A DNA stretch of 64,000 nucleotides from SHLQ01 sp033344795 (GTDB lineage Bacteria; Actinomycetota; Acidimicrobiia; Acidimicrobiales; SHLQ01), in NCBI GenBank assembly GCA_033344795.1, contig JAWPMS010000001.1, positions 4,526,001-4,590,000 of the forward strand. The letters are read 5' to 3'. The notes beneath the pieces were generated by a model. That model worked only from the letters and a program-made list of their open reading frames with translations. It ran no database searches and was not told where the DNA came from. Below are positions 44,508 through 53,645 of the stretch, one piece after another. The number at the start of each line of letters is the position of its first letter. Position 1 is the stretch's first letter. The translations under genes were made by a program, and so were the position numbers.

Positions 44508-45559
44508 TTGGTGACGCCGAGTGTCTCGAGGAATGGTGCGACCTCTACCTGCTTGCCCCCCATCAGGTTCGATTCGATGGCGGTGTGCACGACAGCCAAG
44601 GCACGAATGGCCTCGTCGACGCCAACCTCGACCGTTCCCTCGCCACGGATGGCAAGACCGAACTCTTCGAGCTGCTCCCGGAACATGTCGGTGGCAGGAA
44701 GCTCTACCGGCGTGCGAGAGACCTGGCCGTATTCCTGGCTGACTAGTGAAGACTGGGCGTCGGCCTCGTGGGACTCATCCCAATGACTGAAGTCGAGGTC
44801 GTACATCATGTTCTGCTTCGTGCCCTGCACCCGGATCTGATAGATCCCTGGTGAGGCCCAGCCGCAGCCCAGGTATCCGAGAGCGCCCGACTCGAATTCG
44901 AGAAGCGTCATCGTTGCGTCAGGCACCTCAGACTTGGTGAACAGCTTGCGTTGCAATCCACTGACCGCGGCTACGGGCCCAAGGAGATACTGGAGGTTGT
45001 CGGCGTGATGCACTCCAAGCTGAATGAGTGGACCGCCAGGCGTCTTGTCGAGATACCAGCGCCAGGTCTCGGGTGTGAGCTCTAGACCTCGTTCATTGGA
45101 GAAGTTTGCTTCGGCAATCGTGACACCACCCAAGGTTCCATCATCGATGCGTTGTTTGATAACCCGATTGCCAGAGAGCCTGCGAGCGCTGTGTCCGACG
45201 GCGAACGGCAGTCCCGAAGCGGTCACCGCGTTGCGAATCGCGACTGCATCCTCGAGCGTCTGGGCGATCGGCTTGTCGGTGTAGACCGGCTTGCCGGCCT
45301 CAAGTGCCTGGACGATGAGCTCACGATGGGTGTCGTTGGGAGTGGTGATCACAATGCCCTCGACATCGGGATCGGCCAACAGCTCCTCATAGGACGACGC
45401 GCATCGCTCGATGCCGTACTCGGCCATGAACGCGTTGCGCCTCTCCTCGTTCCGAGAAAAGCAGGAATACAGCTCCACGATCTCGCCACGTTGGGCTCCC
45501 CGTGCGAGGACCTGAGACCAGCGCCCCAAACCAACTGATGCCAACCGTACCTTGTCCAT
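44504..45559 (-). CDS. Gfo/Idh/MocA-family oxidoreductase
   Basis: A 351-residue NAD(P)-dependent dehydrogenase. It has the N-terminal Rossmann block LASVGLGRWSQVLARG, the signature Lys in KPVYTDKPIAQT and the substrate-side segment GGPLIQLGVHHADNLQYLLG with its His. Members act on sugars, inositols or related hydroxy compounds such as 4,5-dihydroxyphthalate. GGGGG precedes ATG 45559. It is followed by the coupled LLM gene. Confidence 0.87.
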   Translation of the reverse strand: MDKVRLASVGLGRWSQVLARGAQRGEIVELYSCFSRNEERRNAFMAEYGIERCASSYEELLADPDVEGIVITTPNDTHRELIVQALEAGKPVYTDKPIAQTLEDAVAIRNAVTASGLPFAVGHSARRLSGNRVIKQRIDDGTLGGVTIAEANFSNERGLELTPETWRWYLDKTPGGPLIQLGVHHADNLQYLLGPVAAVSGLQRKLFTKSEVPDATMTLLEFESGALGYLGCGWASPGIYQIRVQGTKQNMMYDLDFSHWDESHEADAQSSLVSQEYGQVSRTPVELPATDMFREQLEEFGLAIRGEGTVEVGVDEAIRALAVVHTAIESNLMGGKQVEVAPFLETLGVTK

Positions 45560-45631
45560 TGATCCCCCGTGTTTCATGATCGTTGTCTCGACGTTCTCGT
45601 CTGGACGCTTCTTGCTATCTACTCGAGCTAC

Positions 45632-45994
45632 CTAATCGAAACGGACAACGATGTCGGTTTCTTCGTAGTTGCCGGGCAGGTCTCCGTGCGGGAAGAAGCA
45701 GTGCAGCTTGACCGCTTCGGAACACACGGTCGCGTGCGCCATCCCGATTGGCACGGTCACGACGTCGCCGGCGGCGACCTCCGTGAACTCGCCCTCGATC
45801 CAGACCTTTCCGCGACCGCTGGCAACGACCATGATCTCCTCGGAAAACGGGTGCCGATGGGCGAACCTCGACACGTTGGGCTCCAGCTCAACGATGCGAA
45901 CACTCGATGTCGTGTCGACGTCTTTGAGTGGGTCGCCAGACCGTCGACCCGGCAGCGAGACCATCGTTATCTCGCTCCCGCGCGTCACCGTCAC
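45632..45994 (-). CDS. Cupin-domain protein
   Basis: A 120-residue cupin. Motif 1 is SRFAHRHPFSEEIMVVASGRG with two His and a Glu, and motif 2 is GDVVTVPIGMAHATVC with the third His. The metal site therefore looks complete. GTG 45994 overlaps the creatininase stop (GTGA), so the two are coupled and may act on successive intermediates. Confidence 0.83.
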   Translation of the reverse strand: MTVTRGSEITMVSLPGRRSGDPLKDVDTTSSVRIVELEPNVSRFAHRHPFSEEIMVVASGRGKVWIEGEFTEVAAGDVVTVPIGMAHATVCSEAVKLHCFFPHGDLPGNYEETDIVVRFD

Positions 45995-46743
45995 GATCGG
46001 AGCTCGAAGATGCGCTGGGAGTCCTTGGCGATCTCGGCGCCGATGGTCGCAGCGAAGTCTTTCGAAGCTTCCTCGGTCGCCCAGCTTGGGTTGCCGTACC
46101 AGCCATCGGCATCGATCTCGGTTACGTCGGTGATGTAGCCATGCAATTCGGGGTTCCGACGCATGGCGTCGAGCTCGATGGCCAGATCTGGCCGAGTGGC
46201 ATCGCCCGCTCGATCGACGTGTACCAGTGTCGGGTCGTGGGCAAGCACGGCGAGGACTTCGATGCCTCCACCATGGGTGAGTTCACCCCCGCTTGCGGCA
46301 TAGACACGCTGCGCGACGTAACACGCGTGCGCCGTGATCAAATACACATCGTCGTGACGGCTCTGGACTTCGGTCGCAACCGCGTCGAGCGAGGCGTTGT
46401 TGCCCTCGTGCCAGTTCACGAACACGAATCGGCCGATGCCGTGGTCGATGAGCTCTTCGCAGATGTCGGTGAGCAGCGCTTCAAACGTGGACCGGCGCAG
46501 GTTGATCGTTCCCGGATGCCCAGCGTGGATCGGCGTGACCCCGTACGGCCCGAATGGCACGAACAAGCCTTCGAGCGAGTCGGCAGTGGCTTTCGCCACG
46601 AGCTCGGCGGCAAAGGTGTCGGTGCCATTGGGAAGGTGCGGGCCATGTTGCTCAACAGAACCGATGGGAATGACTGCCACTGGGTCGCTGCGCAAAAGCG
46701 CAGCGACCTCTGGACTGGTGAGATCGGTTATTGAACGGTTCAT
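45991..46743 (-). CDS. Creatininase-family metal-dependent amidohydrolase
   Basis: A 250-residue protein with the creatininase metal motifs GSVEQHGPHLPNGTDT (Glu, His, Asp), then NWHEGNNASL and GGELTHGGGIEVLAVLAH. The family includes creatinine amidohydrolase, MftE-type peptidases and formamide deformylases (riboflavin/F420-like pathways). A cyclic or linear amide is the likely substrate. GGGGGAG precedes ATG 46743. The run continues with the coupled cupin. Confidence 0.86.
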   Translation of the reverse strand: MNRSITDLTSPEVAALLRSDPVAVIPIGSVEQHGPHLPNGTDTFAAELVAKATADSLEGLFVPFGPYGVTPIHAGHPGTINLRRSTFEALLTDICEELIDHGIGRFVFVNWHEGNNASLDAVATEVQSRHDDVYLITAHACYVAQRVYAASGGELTHGGGIEVLAVLAHDPTLVHVDRAGDATRPDLAIELDAMRRNPELHGYITDVTEIDADGWYGNPSWATEEASKDFAATIGAEIAKDSQRIFELRS

Positions 46744-46771
46744 CGCACTCCCCCTTCGGCGTGATCAGAAC

Positions 46772-48436
46772 TTACATCTTCGGCTGGATGCCGAACTCGG
46801 CGTATCCGTTCTTTTCGAATTCCGCCTGGAACATCGCGACCATTTGAGCGGCAGCTTCGTCGTAGGCCTCTGGGTCAGCCCAGGTATTGCGTGGGTTGAG
46901 AATGTTGGAATCAACACCCGCGACCTCCTTGGGAATTCGAAGACCGAGCTGCGATTGGACCTCGAGCTCGACATCGTCGAGCTCGCCGTTGAGCGCAGCG
47001 TTGAGGAGCGTTCGAGTGACCTTGAGAGACATCCTCTCACCGACGCCGTGCGGCCCACCCGTCCAACCGGTGTTGAGGAGAATGCTGCGGGTCTTGTGCT
47101 CTTTCATCCTTTCGCCCAGAAGCCCCGAGTAGACCGAAGGCTTCTGTGACATGAACGGCGCACCGAAGCAGGAAGAGAACGCGGGCTGCGGTTCGGTTAC
47201 TCCAACCTCGGTGCCTGCGAGCTTCGAGGTGAAACCCATGACGAAGTGGTACATGACCTCATCGTTGTCGAGGATTGAAATAGGTGGGAGCACGCCGAAC
47301 GCATCGGCGGTGAGCAGGACGACCGTCTCGGGATGACCGCCTCGCGCACCTTCGGCCACCGTGGGGTTGGCCGACAGTGGGTACGAGAAGCGCGTGTTCT
47401 CGGTGATCGTTCCGTTGGTGAGGTCCAACTCGTGGGGGTCGGTCTCCTCGATTGGTTTGCCTGGCAGCGGCGGAACGTTCTCGATGAGTGTCCCCTTCAT
47501 CGTCATCGCCGCGGCGATAACGGGCTCGGCTTTCTTGTCGAGGTCGATGAGTTTTGCGTAGCACCCGTCCTCGAAATTGGAGATGCCCTCGTCGCTCCAC
47601 ACGTGCTCGTCGTCACCGATGAGAAGGCGATCTGGGTCGGCCGACAAAGTCGTCTTGCCCGTTCCGGAAAGTCCGAAGAGGATTGCGGTGTCGCCGTCCT
47701 TGCCAACATTGGCCGAGCAGTGCATCGTGAGCTGGCCTCGCTCCGGAAGGACATAGTTCATGACGGTGAACATCGTCTTCTTGTTGATACCGGCGTAATC
47801 GGCGGTGCCCATCACGAGTGCCTTGCGGTTCACGATGTCCATGATCACGGCGCGTTCGTTGTTTGTGCCATCGGTCTCGGGGTTGGCCATGAACGATGGG
47901 ACGTTGACGATCGTCCACCCCCTTTCGGGGCGATCCGAGTCGTCGCGAACCTCTTGTGGGAACAAGATGTTGCAGAAGTACGCGTGGTTCGCGAATTCTC
48001 CGACGAAGCGGTACGGCTCTGAGTAGACGGGATCCCAGCCGCAAAAGACATCGGTTACGTAGATGTCTGCCTCTTTGGCATTGAGATGAGCAATGACACG
48101 ATCGAACAGATCGTCGAAGGTGTCGGGGTCGAACTTGGTGAACCCGTGCTTCCACCAAACGGTGTCGAGGATCTCCTCGCGGGCTACACAGAACGTGTCC
48201 GCCAGCGGACGGCCTGTACAGGTCGGGTCGCTGTAGACCACCAGCGGTCCATCGACGCCGAGTGCGGTTGGGAAGGCCTTCTGTTGATCGAACCCACCGT
48301 CGATGTCGACTCGGCCGCGATCGTTCGCAATGGCCGCATGGAAGAGCTCGTCCTGACTGAGCCCGACGTGAAGGTTGGGAGTGGTGAGTCCGAACTGTTC
48401 CGCGAGTTCGGCTTGGACTTGATCGTGGCTGCGCAT
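46772..48436 (-). CDS. pckA: Phosphoenolpyruvate carboxykinase (ATP)
   Basis: A 554-residue enzyme that turns oxaloacetate and ATP into PEP, the entry step of gluconeogenesis. The P-loop is LFGLSGTGKTTL (about 254), the kinase-specific metal loop is LIGDDEHVWSDEG, and ENTRFSYPL is conserved. The start at ATG 48436 gives a normal length. The ATP form is unusual in actinobacteria, many of which carry the GTP form; it sits among catabolic genes. A TATAAG-type -10 lies upstream, and operator site 7 is 173 bp away toward the next operon. Confidence 0.92.
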   Translation of the reverse strand: MRSHDQVQAELAEQFGLTTPNLHVGLSQDELFHAAIANDRGRVDIDGGFDQQKAFPTALGVDGPLVVYSDPTCTGRPLADTFCVAREEILDTVWWKHGFTKFDPDTFDDLFDRVIAHLNAKEADIYVTDVFCGWDPVYSEPYRFVGEFANHAYFCNILFPQEVRDDSDRPERGWTIVNVPSFMANPETDGTNNERAVIMDIVNRKALVMGTADYAGINKKTMFTVMNYVLPERGQLTMHCSANVGKDGDTAILFGLSGTGKTTLSADPDRLLIGDDEHVWSDEGISNFEDGCYAKLIDLDKKAEPVIAAAMTMKGTLIENVPPLPGKPIEETDPHELDLTNGTITENTRFSYPLSANPTVAEGARGGHPETVVLLTADAFGVLPPISILDNDEVMYHFVMGFTSKLAGTEVGVTEPQPAFSSCFGAPFMSQKPSVYSGLLGERMKEHKTRSILLNTGWTGGPHGVGERMSLKVTRTLLNAALNGELDDVELEVQSQLGLRIPKEVAGVDSNILNPRNTWADPEAYDEAAAQMVAMFQAEFEKNGYAEFGIQPKM

Positions 48437-48577
48437 ATTTCGTCAATCGGCTTTCGTCGAAGAATACTTATAGATATGTTCGCGTTAGAGATATGTCAAG
48501 GGGAAAGTATCATCGAAAACGATATGGGGGTTGAATTCCCCGAGAAATGAACGCTTGCGCAGTCGCACGCGAGCGAC

Positions 48578-48606
48578 TTGACCGGAGTCATTCGTCGACA
48601 TAGATT
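48578..48606 (+). promoter_or_regulatory. Candidate promoter of the peptide-type ABC operon
   Basis: TTGACC at 48578-48583 and TAGATT at 48601-48606 with a 17-bp spacer; operator site 7 begins 2 bp after the -10, over the expected start of transcription. Confidence 0.5.
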
Positions 48607-48608
48607 TC

Positions 48609-48622
48609 TACAATCGATTGCA
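48609..48622. promoter_or_regulatory. LacI-type operator, site 7
   Basis: TACAATCGATTGCA, 13 of 14 bases of the consensus, 25 bp before the ATG of the binding protein at 48647. It links the peptide-type transporter to the same regulator. Confidence 0.78.
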
Positions 48623-48646
48623 CATACAGCTAAGGGGAAGCTCAGC

Positions 48647-50440
48647 ATGAAGAAGAAGTCCACACTCTTTCGGTTACTAGGCCTTCTGTTGGTCATGGGG
48701 ATGCTCGCCGCAGCATGCGGGTCGGACGAACCCGCCGACAACGCAGGTGCAGATTCCGGTGATTCCGCCGATTCGGGGGATTCTGGCGACTCAGGAGACT
48801 CCGGGGACTCAGGAGACTCCGGGGACTCAGGAGACTCCGGCGATTCAGGAGACTCCGGGGACTCGGGTGACTCCTCCGGTGGCGGCACCCTCGTGCACGC
48901 AGCAGATGACGAAGCAACCACCCTCGACCCAGCGCAAGTCGAGCCTGGTGAGGGTGGCGAGACCATCATCCTTCAGGTCTACGAGCGCCTGCTGGAAATC
49001 TCCCCCGATGGGCCTGACCTCATTCCAGCCATCGCGACCGAGGTTCCATCAACCGAAAACGGTCTGATCTCGGCAGACGGCATGACCTACACATTTCCGA
49101 TTCGTGAAGGTGTCACATTCCACGACGGAACCGATCTGACCGCCGACGACGTGAAGTTCTCGTGGGATCGCGTGATGACGATGAGCTTGCCGGAAGGTGC
49201 AGCCGACGTCCTCAACGACATCGTCGCCGACACAGCAGTCATCGACGACACCACATTCGAAGTCACGCTGCAACGTCCAAGCGCAGCCTTCTTGAACACC
49301 ACGGTGGTTGCGATGGTGAGCTCCATCGTGAGCCAAGACGCCGTCGAGGCAAACGGTGGCGTCGCTGCAGAAGAACCCAACGAATACATGCAGACCAACA
49401 TGGTCGGCACCGGTCCCTACACGTTGGTGGCCTGGAACCGCGGCGAGAACATCCAACTCGCCGTCAACGACAACTACTGGGGCACGCCAGCCAACAACGA
49501 TGTGCGCGTCGAGATCGGCGCAACGCCTGACGTTCGTGTTCTTGGACTCCAGGCTGGTGAGTACGACACGATCGAAGCCGACCCGTCCTTCATTGGAGAT
49601 CTCGAAGGTTCCGACGGCGTCACCATCGCAGGCGAAGGGCTGACACTCGAGCCGATCCACATCGGGTTCAACCTCAGAATCGAAGATGGTGTTCTTCCCG
49701 ACGAAGACACGATTCCCACCGACTTCTTCCACGATGCCCGCGTTCGCCAGGCGTTCAACCACGCCTTCGACTACCAGGCATTCATCGACGGCGCTCTCGG
49801 CGGCTTCGGTGACTTCAACCCCCACTACATCCCGCAGGGAATCTTCGGATACGACCCAGCAGCACCCCGCTATGACAAGCCGGACCTGGCTCTGGCAGAG
49901 CAGCTGTTCACCGAGGCTGGTTACTGCCCCGACGGATTCGTTGCTTCGGTGATCACCGAGGAAGCCAACTTGTTCGAGGTTGCTGCATTGGTGCTCAAGG
50001 ACTCGCTCGAGGCCCTGCCGTGCAACATCGAGATTCGAGTGCTGGCCCAAGCCGAGGCACAGTTCGATGATGCCCACGCACAAGATCCGATCGAGTACGC
50101 AATGTGGGTCAAGAACGCCGACCCATTTGCTGATCCGCACGCCTACGTCTCCTCCTACGCTCACCCAACCGGTGAGTGGGGCGAGATTCACGGCTTTGCA
50201 AACGGTTACGCAGATCCGGATCGGGTTGCCCAGCTCATCGATGACGCCGAGGTCGAACTCGACCCGGATGCTCGAGCTGCGCTCTACAGCGAGTTGCAGA
50301 CCTTGCTCTATGACGAGCCGATGTGGTTGATCGCTGGGCAAGAGGGCGTCGTCGCGGCGTACCGTACGGAACTTGGCGGCTGGACCTCGAACCCACTGTG
50401 GCCACGGCCCAGCCTCAAGTTCCAGTACATGTCCAAGTAG
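48647..50440 (+). CDS. Oligopeptide/dipeptide-type ABC transporter substrate-binding lipoprotein
   Basis: A 597-residue SBP of the OppA/DppA class (cluster C). The signal peptide ends in a lipobox (Cys 24). A linker of about 12 Gly-Asp-Ser units follows, encoded by an 18-bp DNA repeat. The mature part has VHAADDEATTLDPAQ, TYTFPIREGVTFHDGTDLTA, NMVGTGPYTL and a C-terminal DARAALYSELQ block, all typical. Such proteins bind peptides but also opines, nickel chelates or glycosides. It heads the five-gene transporter operon under operator site 7. Confidence 0.9.
   Translation: MKKKSTLFRLLGLLLVMGMLAAACGSDEPADNAGADSGDSADSGDSGDSGDSGDSGDSGDSGDSGDSGDSGDSGDSSGGGTLVHAADDEATTLDPAQVEPGEGGETIILQVYERLLEISPDGPDLIPAIATEVPSTENGLISADGMTYTFPIREGVTFHDGTDLTADDVKFSWDRVMTMSLPEGAADVLNDIVADTAVIDDTTFEVTLQRPSAAFLNTTVVAMVSSIVSQDAVEANGGVAAEEPNEYMQTNMVGTGPYTLVAWNRGENIQLAVNDNYWGTPANNDVRVEIGATPDVRVLGLQAGEYDTIEADPSFIGDLEGSDGVTIAGEGLTLEPIHIGFNLRIEDGVLPDEDTIPTDFFHDARVRQAFNHAFDYQAFIDGALGGFGDFNPHYIPQGIFGYDPAAPRYDKPDLALAEQLFTEAGYCPDGFVASVITEEANLFEVAALVLKDSLEALPCNIEIRVLAQAEAQFDDAHAQDPIEYAMWVKNADPFADPHAYVSSYAHPTGEWGEIHGFANGYADPDRVAQLIDDAEVELDPDARAALYSELQTLLYDEPMWLIAGQEGVVAAYRTELGGWTSNPLWPRPSLKFQYMSK
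48788..48860 (+). repeat. 18-bp tandem repeat coding a (Gly-Asp-Ser)n linker
   Basis: About four near-identical copies of GGAGACTCCGGGGACTCA in frame, one copy with two substitutions. It encodes the flexible linker after the lipidated Cys and could vary in length by slippage. Confidence 0.85.
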
Positions 50441-50474
50441 CGCGTCGACCGAGCCGAAAGGGCCAACAACTGCG

Positions 50475-51488
50475 ATGCAGATTCGCCAGTATTTGATACG
50501 ACGACTACTCGTCCTTCCCTTGCTGATCGTCGGCGTCTCGATCGTCGTGTTCTCGCTCACGCGAGTTGGCGGTTCTCCGATTGGTATCTATCTCTCACAC
50601 GAGATGACGCCAGAGGAAGTCACCCAGCTCGAGGAGCGGTTTCATCTCGATGAAGCATTGCCAGTGCAGTACTACTACTGGGCATCCGGGGTCGTGCAAG
50701 GCGACCTCGGATGGTCAGGAGTTTCCGTAGCCCCTGTCTCCGAAGTATTTCCATCGAAGTTGGCCGCGACCATGGAGTTGGCCGTCGCGTCTGCGGTCGT
50801 GGCCGTCTCGATGGGTATCGCTCTCGGAACGTTCGCTGGGGCGCGTCGGAATCGCCTGCCCGACCACATTGCGCGCATCGTGTCGATCAGCGGCGCCGCG
50901 ATGCCGCTGTTTTGGTTCGCGATCGTCATGTTGATCGTGTTCTGGGTGAATTTGGGGTGGTTTCCGATCGGACGCAGCGATCCGGACATCTACGCCTCGA
51001 TCGACCACCCGACGGGCCTCTACACCTTGGACTCATTGTTGGCCCTCGACTTCAAGGCGTTCGGCGATGCGCTGTGGCATCTCGTCCTTCCCGCGCTGAC
51101 GCTCGGGTATGGCGCCACGGCGATCATCGCCAGGATGATGCGTTCATCGCTCGTCGAAGCCCTCCAAGAGGACTACGTCGACGCTGCTCGGGCGAAGGGC
51201 TTGCCAGAGCGACTGGTGCTTCGTCGCCACGCCCGGCGCAATGCGCTCATGCCAACCGTGACGGTCATCGGCCTCTCCTTCGGGTTTCTCCTCCAAGGTA
51301 CGGTGGTCGCCGAGATCATCTTCCGATGGCCGGGTCTCGGACGGTGGATGGCCGATTCGGTTCTTCGCGGTGACCAAGCAACGATCATGGCCTACGTATT
51401 GTTCACCAGCGTTTTGTTCCTCGTCGTCAACCTCGTGGTTGACGTCGTGTACGCCTACCTCGATCGACGGGTGATTCTCGGTGGCTGA
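50475..51488 (+). CDS. ABC transporter permease, DppB/OppB type
   Basis: A 337-residue permease starting QIRQYLIRRLLVLPLLIVGV, with six membrane segments, the large periplasmic loop after the first one and the EAA-type loop EDYVDAARAKGLPERLVLRRHAR followed by NALMPTV. The start ATG 50475 lies 34 bp after the binding-protein stop. It overlaps the next permease by 8 bp. Confidence 0.9.
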   Translation: MQIRQYLIRRLLVLPLLIVGVSIVVFSLTRVGGSPIGIYLSHEMTPEEVTQLEERFHLDEALPVQYYYWASGVVQGDLGWSGVSVAPVSEVFPSKLAATMELAVASAVVAVSMGIALGTFAGARRNRLPDHIARIVSISGAAMPLFWFAIVMLIVFWVNLGWFPIGRSDPDIYASIDHPTGLYTLDSLLALDFKAFGDALWHLVLPALTLGYGATAIIARMMRSSLVEALQEDYVDAARAKGLPERLVLRRHARRNALMPTVTVIGLSFGFLLQGTVVAEIIFRWPGLGRWMADSVLRGDQATIMAYVLFTSVLFLVVNLVVDVVYAYLDRRVILGG

Positions 51489-52413
51489 AATTGTTATCCA
51501 ACCGCATCGCGAGAGTCCACCGGTTCGAGAGAGCGCACTTCGCGTCCGTTTCAATCGGATGCTGGAACTCACGGGCACCGTTCTCTCCAATCCAACCACC
51601 GTGGTTGGGTTGGTGATCATCGTCGCATTGGTCGGCATGGCCATCTTCGCGCCACTCCTCGCTTCACCGAATACGCCCGATGCCTCTCAGATGCCGCGTG
51701 ACTGGGGTGCTATTGCCGTTCCGCCAGGATCCCCCGACCACATCCTCGGGACCACCAACACTGGTGGCGACGTGTTCTACGGAGTCGTGTGGGGCTCGCG
51801 AGCTTCGCTGCGCCTGTCGCTGCTGGTCGTCAGCATCACCGTCACGATCGGCGTGATCGTCGGAAGCATCGCAGGATTTGTCGGTGGCCGTGTCGACGAG
51901 ATTCTGATGCGCTTGGTCGATGTCTTCCTCTCCATCCCTGAGCTGATCTTCGCTCTGGCGATCGCCGCGGTGCTCGGCCCGTCGTTTCGCAACATCATCC
52001 TCGCCCTCGCAATCGTGTTTTGGGTGAAATATGCACGCATCATGCGCGGGCAAGTGATCACTGTGAAACAGAACGACTACGTCGACGCGGCGCGCGTCGT
52101 GGGCGACTCGCGATTCGGGATTTTCCGCAAAGACGTGTTGCCCAACTCGATCACACCCATCGTCGTGCAAGCGACAATGGACATGGGCAGTATCGTCCTC
52201 GTTGGTGCAACGCTGAGCTTCATCGGGCTGGCCGAAGCCGGCCTCGCCGAGTGGGGCGTGCTCGTCGCCGAAGGCCAGGCGGGAATTTCCTCCGGTCGTT
52301 GGTGGGCCTCGACCTTCCCAGGAATGATGGTGTTCCTTTGGGCCTTGGGCTTCAACCTCGTCGGCGATGGTCTAAGAGACGTCATCGACCCTCGAACAGA
52401 AACGGCTCGATGA
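51481..52413 (+). CDS. ABC transporter permease, DppC/OppC type
   Basis: A 310-residue permease. The N-terminal segment precedes a first membrane helix (TTVVGLVIIVALVGMAIFAPLL), followed by HILGTTNTGGDVFYGVVWG and the EAA loop QNDYVDAARVVGDSRFGIFRK. These match the DppC group. GTG 51481. It ends ATGA into the ATPase gene. Confidence 0.9.
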   Translation: MAEIVIQPHRESPPVRESALRVRFNRMLELTGTVLSNPTTVVGLVIIVALVGMAIFAPLLASPNTPDASQMPRDWGAIAVPPGSPDHILGTTNTGGDVFYGVVWGSRASLRLSLLVVSITVTIGVIVGSIAGFVGGRVDEILMRLVDVFLSIPELIFALAIAAVLGPSFRNIILALAIVFWVKYARIMRGQVITVKQNDYVDAARVVGDSRFGIFRKDVLPNSITPIVVQATMDMGSIVLVGATLSFIGLAEAGLAEWGVLVAEGQAGISSGRWWASTFPGMMVFLWALGFNLVGDGLRDVIDPRTETAR

Positions 52414-53645
52414 CAGCAACACAAAACCGAGGCGGGCAGTCGGACGAACAAGCCGGACTGCCACCTTCGGTCATCGCCAGCGTCAAGGATCTTCGGGTTC
52501 ACTTCAAGTCCAAGGCCGGGACGGTCCATGCGGTCGACGGCGTCGATTTCGACATTCACGACGGCGAAACCCTTGGGCTCGTCGGTGAGACCGGTTGTGG
52601 CAAGAGCGTGACCGCTCGCTCATTCCTTCAACTGGTGCCGAGCCCGCCTGCGCTTCCGACCCAAGGGTCCATCATCTACCGTCCGCGAGATGGGGCTCCC
52701 ATCGACCTCACGTCGATCGATCGGGAGCGTCTCGGCGAAATCCGAGGAAACCGGATCGCCATGATCTTCCAGGATCCGGGGAAAGCCCTGAACCCAGCAC
52801 TGTCGATCCGGAACCAGCTCGTCGAGGTCTTCCTCATCCATCGGACCGACGAGGTTCTTCAACGGGCGGGCATTTCACTCGACGAGTCTGGAGCTGGCTC
52901 GACCATGCTCCGCCGTGCTGCCGGCCTGCGCTCCAGACGAATCGAGAAGATCGCCCTAGGAATGCCGGGTTTACGAGAGAAACGAAACGCCATCATCGCC
53001 GCGTCGAACGAACTGGTGGAGGCTGCGCTTTTCGACACGCAGATACCGAACCCTGCGAACGTCATGGACCGCTATCCGCATGAGTTGTCTGGCGGCATGA
53101 AGCAACGCGTCATGATCGCGCAGGCGCTGGCATGTAATCCCGACCTTCTGATCGCCGACGAACCAACCACCGCGCTCGACGTCACCGTGCAAGCCAGGAT
53201 CATCGAGCTGATCAAAGAGCTGCAGGTTCGGCGCAAGACATCGGTCTTGTACATCAGCCACGATCTATCGCTGGTTCGGCGCGTCTGCGATCGGATCGCC
53301 GTCATGTACGCCGGACGGATCGCCGAGATCGGTCCAGCCGACCAGATCTTCCACGACCCACAACACCCGTATACCCGTGGATTGTTGGCGGCAATTCCGT
53401 CATCGGAATCAAAGCGCGGCCAACTCGACGCCATCGAAGGCAGCGTGCCCGAGCTGATCAATCCGGCGCCAGGTTGTCGATTTGCCAGCCGCTGTCGTCA
53501 TGCGACGGACATCTGCCGGACGCAGAATCCGGAGCTTCATGTGCTCGACGGAACGCGCGAGGTCGCGTGTTTCATTCACCACAACGGCGATGCACCAAAC
53601 CCGCCGAGTTTCGCTGAGGCGACCGACAAAAGGGCGGCTGAATGA
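52410..53645 (+). CDS. ABC transporter ATP-binding protein, DppD/OppD type, with an insertion
   Basis: A 411-residue ATPase. Walker A is GETGCGKS, the Q-loop is MIFQDPGKALNP (about 118), the signature is LSGGMKQR (about 224) and Walker B is LLIADEPTTALD. The C-terminal Cys-rich OppD tail is present (PGCRFASRCRHATDIC, then VACF). About 107 residues separate Q-loop and signature instead of about 60, so an extra Arg-rich helical stretch of roughly 45 residues is inserted there. It is in the operon with OppF type. Confidence 0.9.
   Translation: MTATQNRGGQSDEQAGLPPSVIASVKDLRVHFKSKAGTVHAVDGVDFDIHDGETLGLVGETGCGKSVTARSFLQLVPSPPALPTQGSIIYRPRDGAPIDLTSIDRERLGEIRGNRIAMIFQDPGKALNPALSIRNQLVEVFLIHRTDEVLQRAGISLDESGAGSTMLRRAAGLRSRRIEKIALGMPGLREKRNAIIAASNELVEAALFDTQIPNPANVMDRYPHELSGGMKQRVMIAQALACNPDLLIADEPTTALDVTVQARIIELIKELQVRRKTSVLYISHDLSLVRRVCDRIAVMYAGRIAEIGPADQIFHDPQHPYTRGLLAAIPSSESKRGQLDAIEGSVPELINPAPGCRFASRCRHATDICRTQNPELHVLDGTREVACFIHHNGDAPNPPSFAEATDKRAAE

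Noticed and set aside
48788..48860. CRISPR-like or satellite repeat
   Set aside because: The 18-bp units are contiguous, without spacers, and stay in frame coding Gly-Asp-Ser.
49049..50560. 500-codon open frame on the minus strand
   Set aside because: Antisense to the binding-protein gene, which has clear OppA-type motifs and a lipobox.
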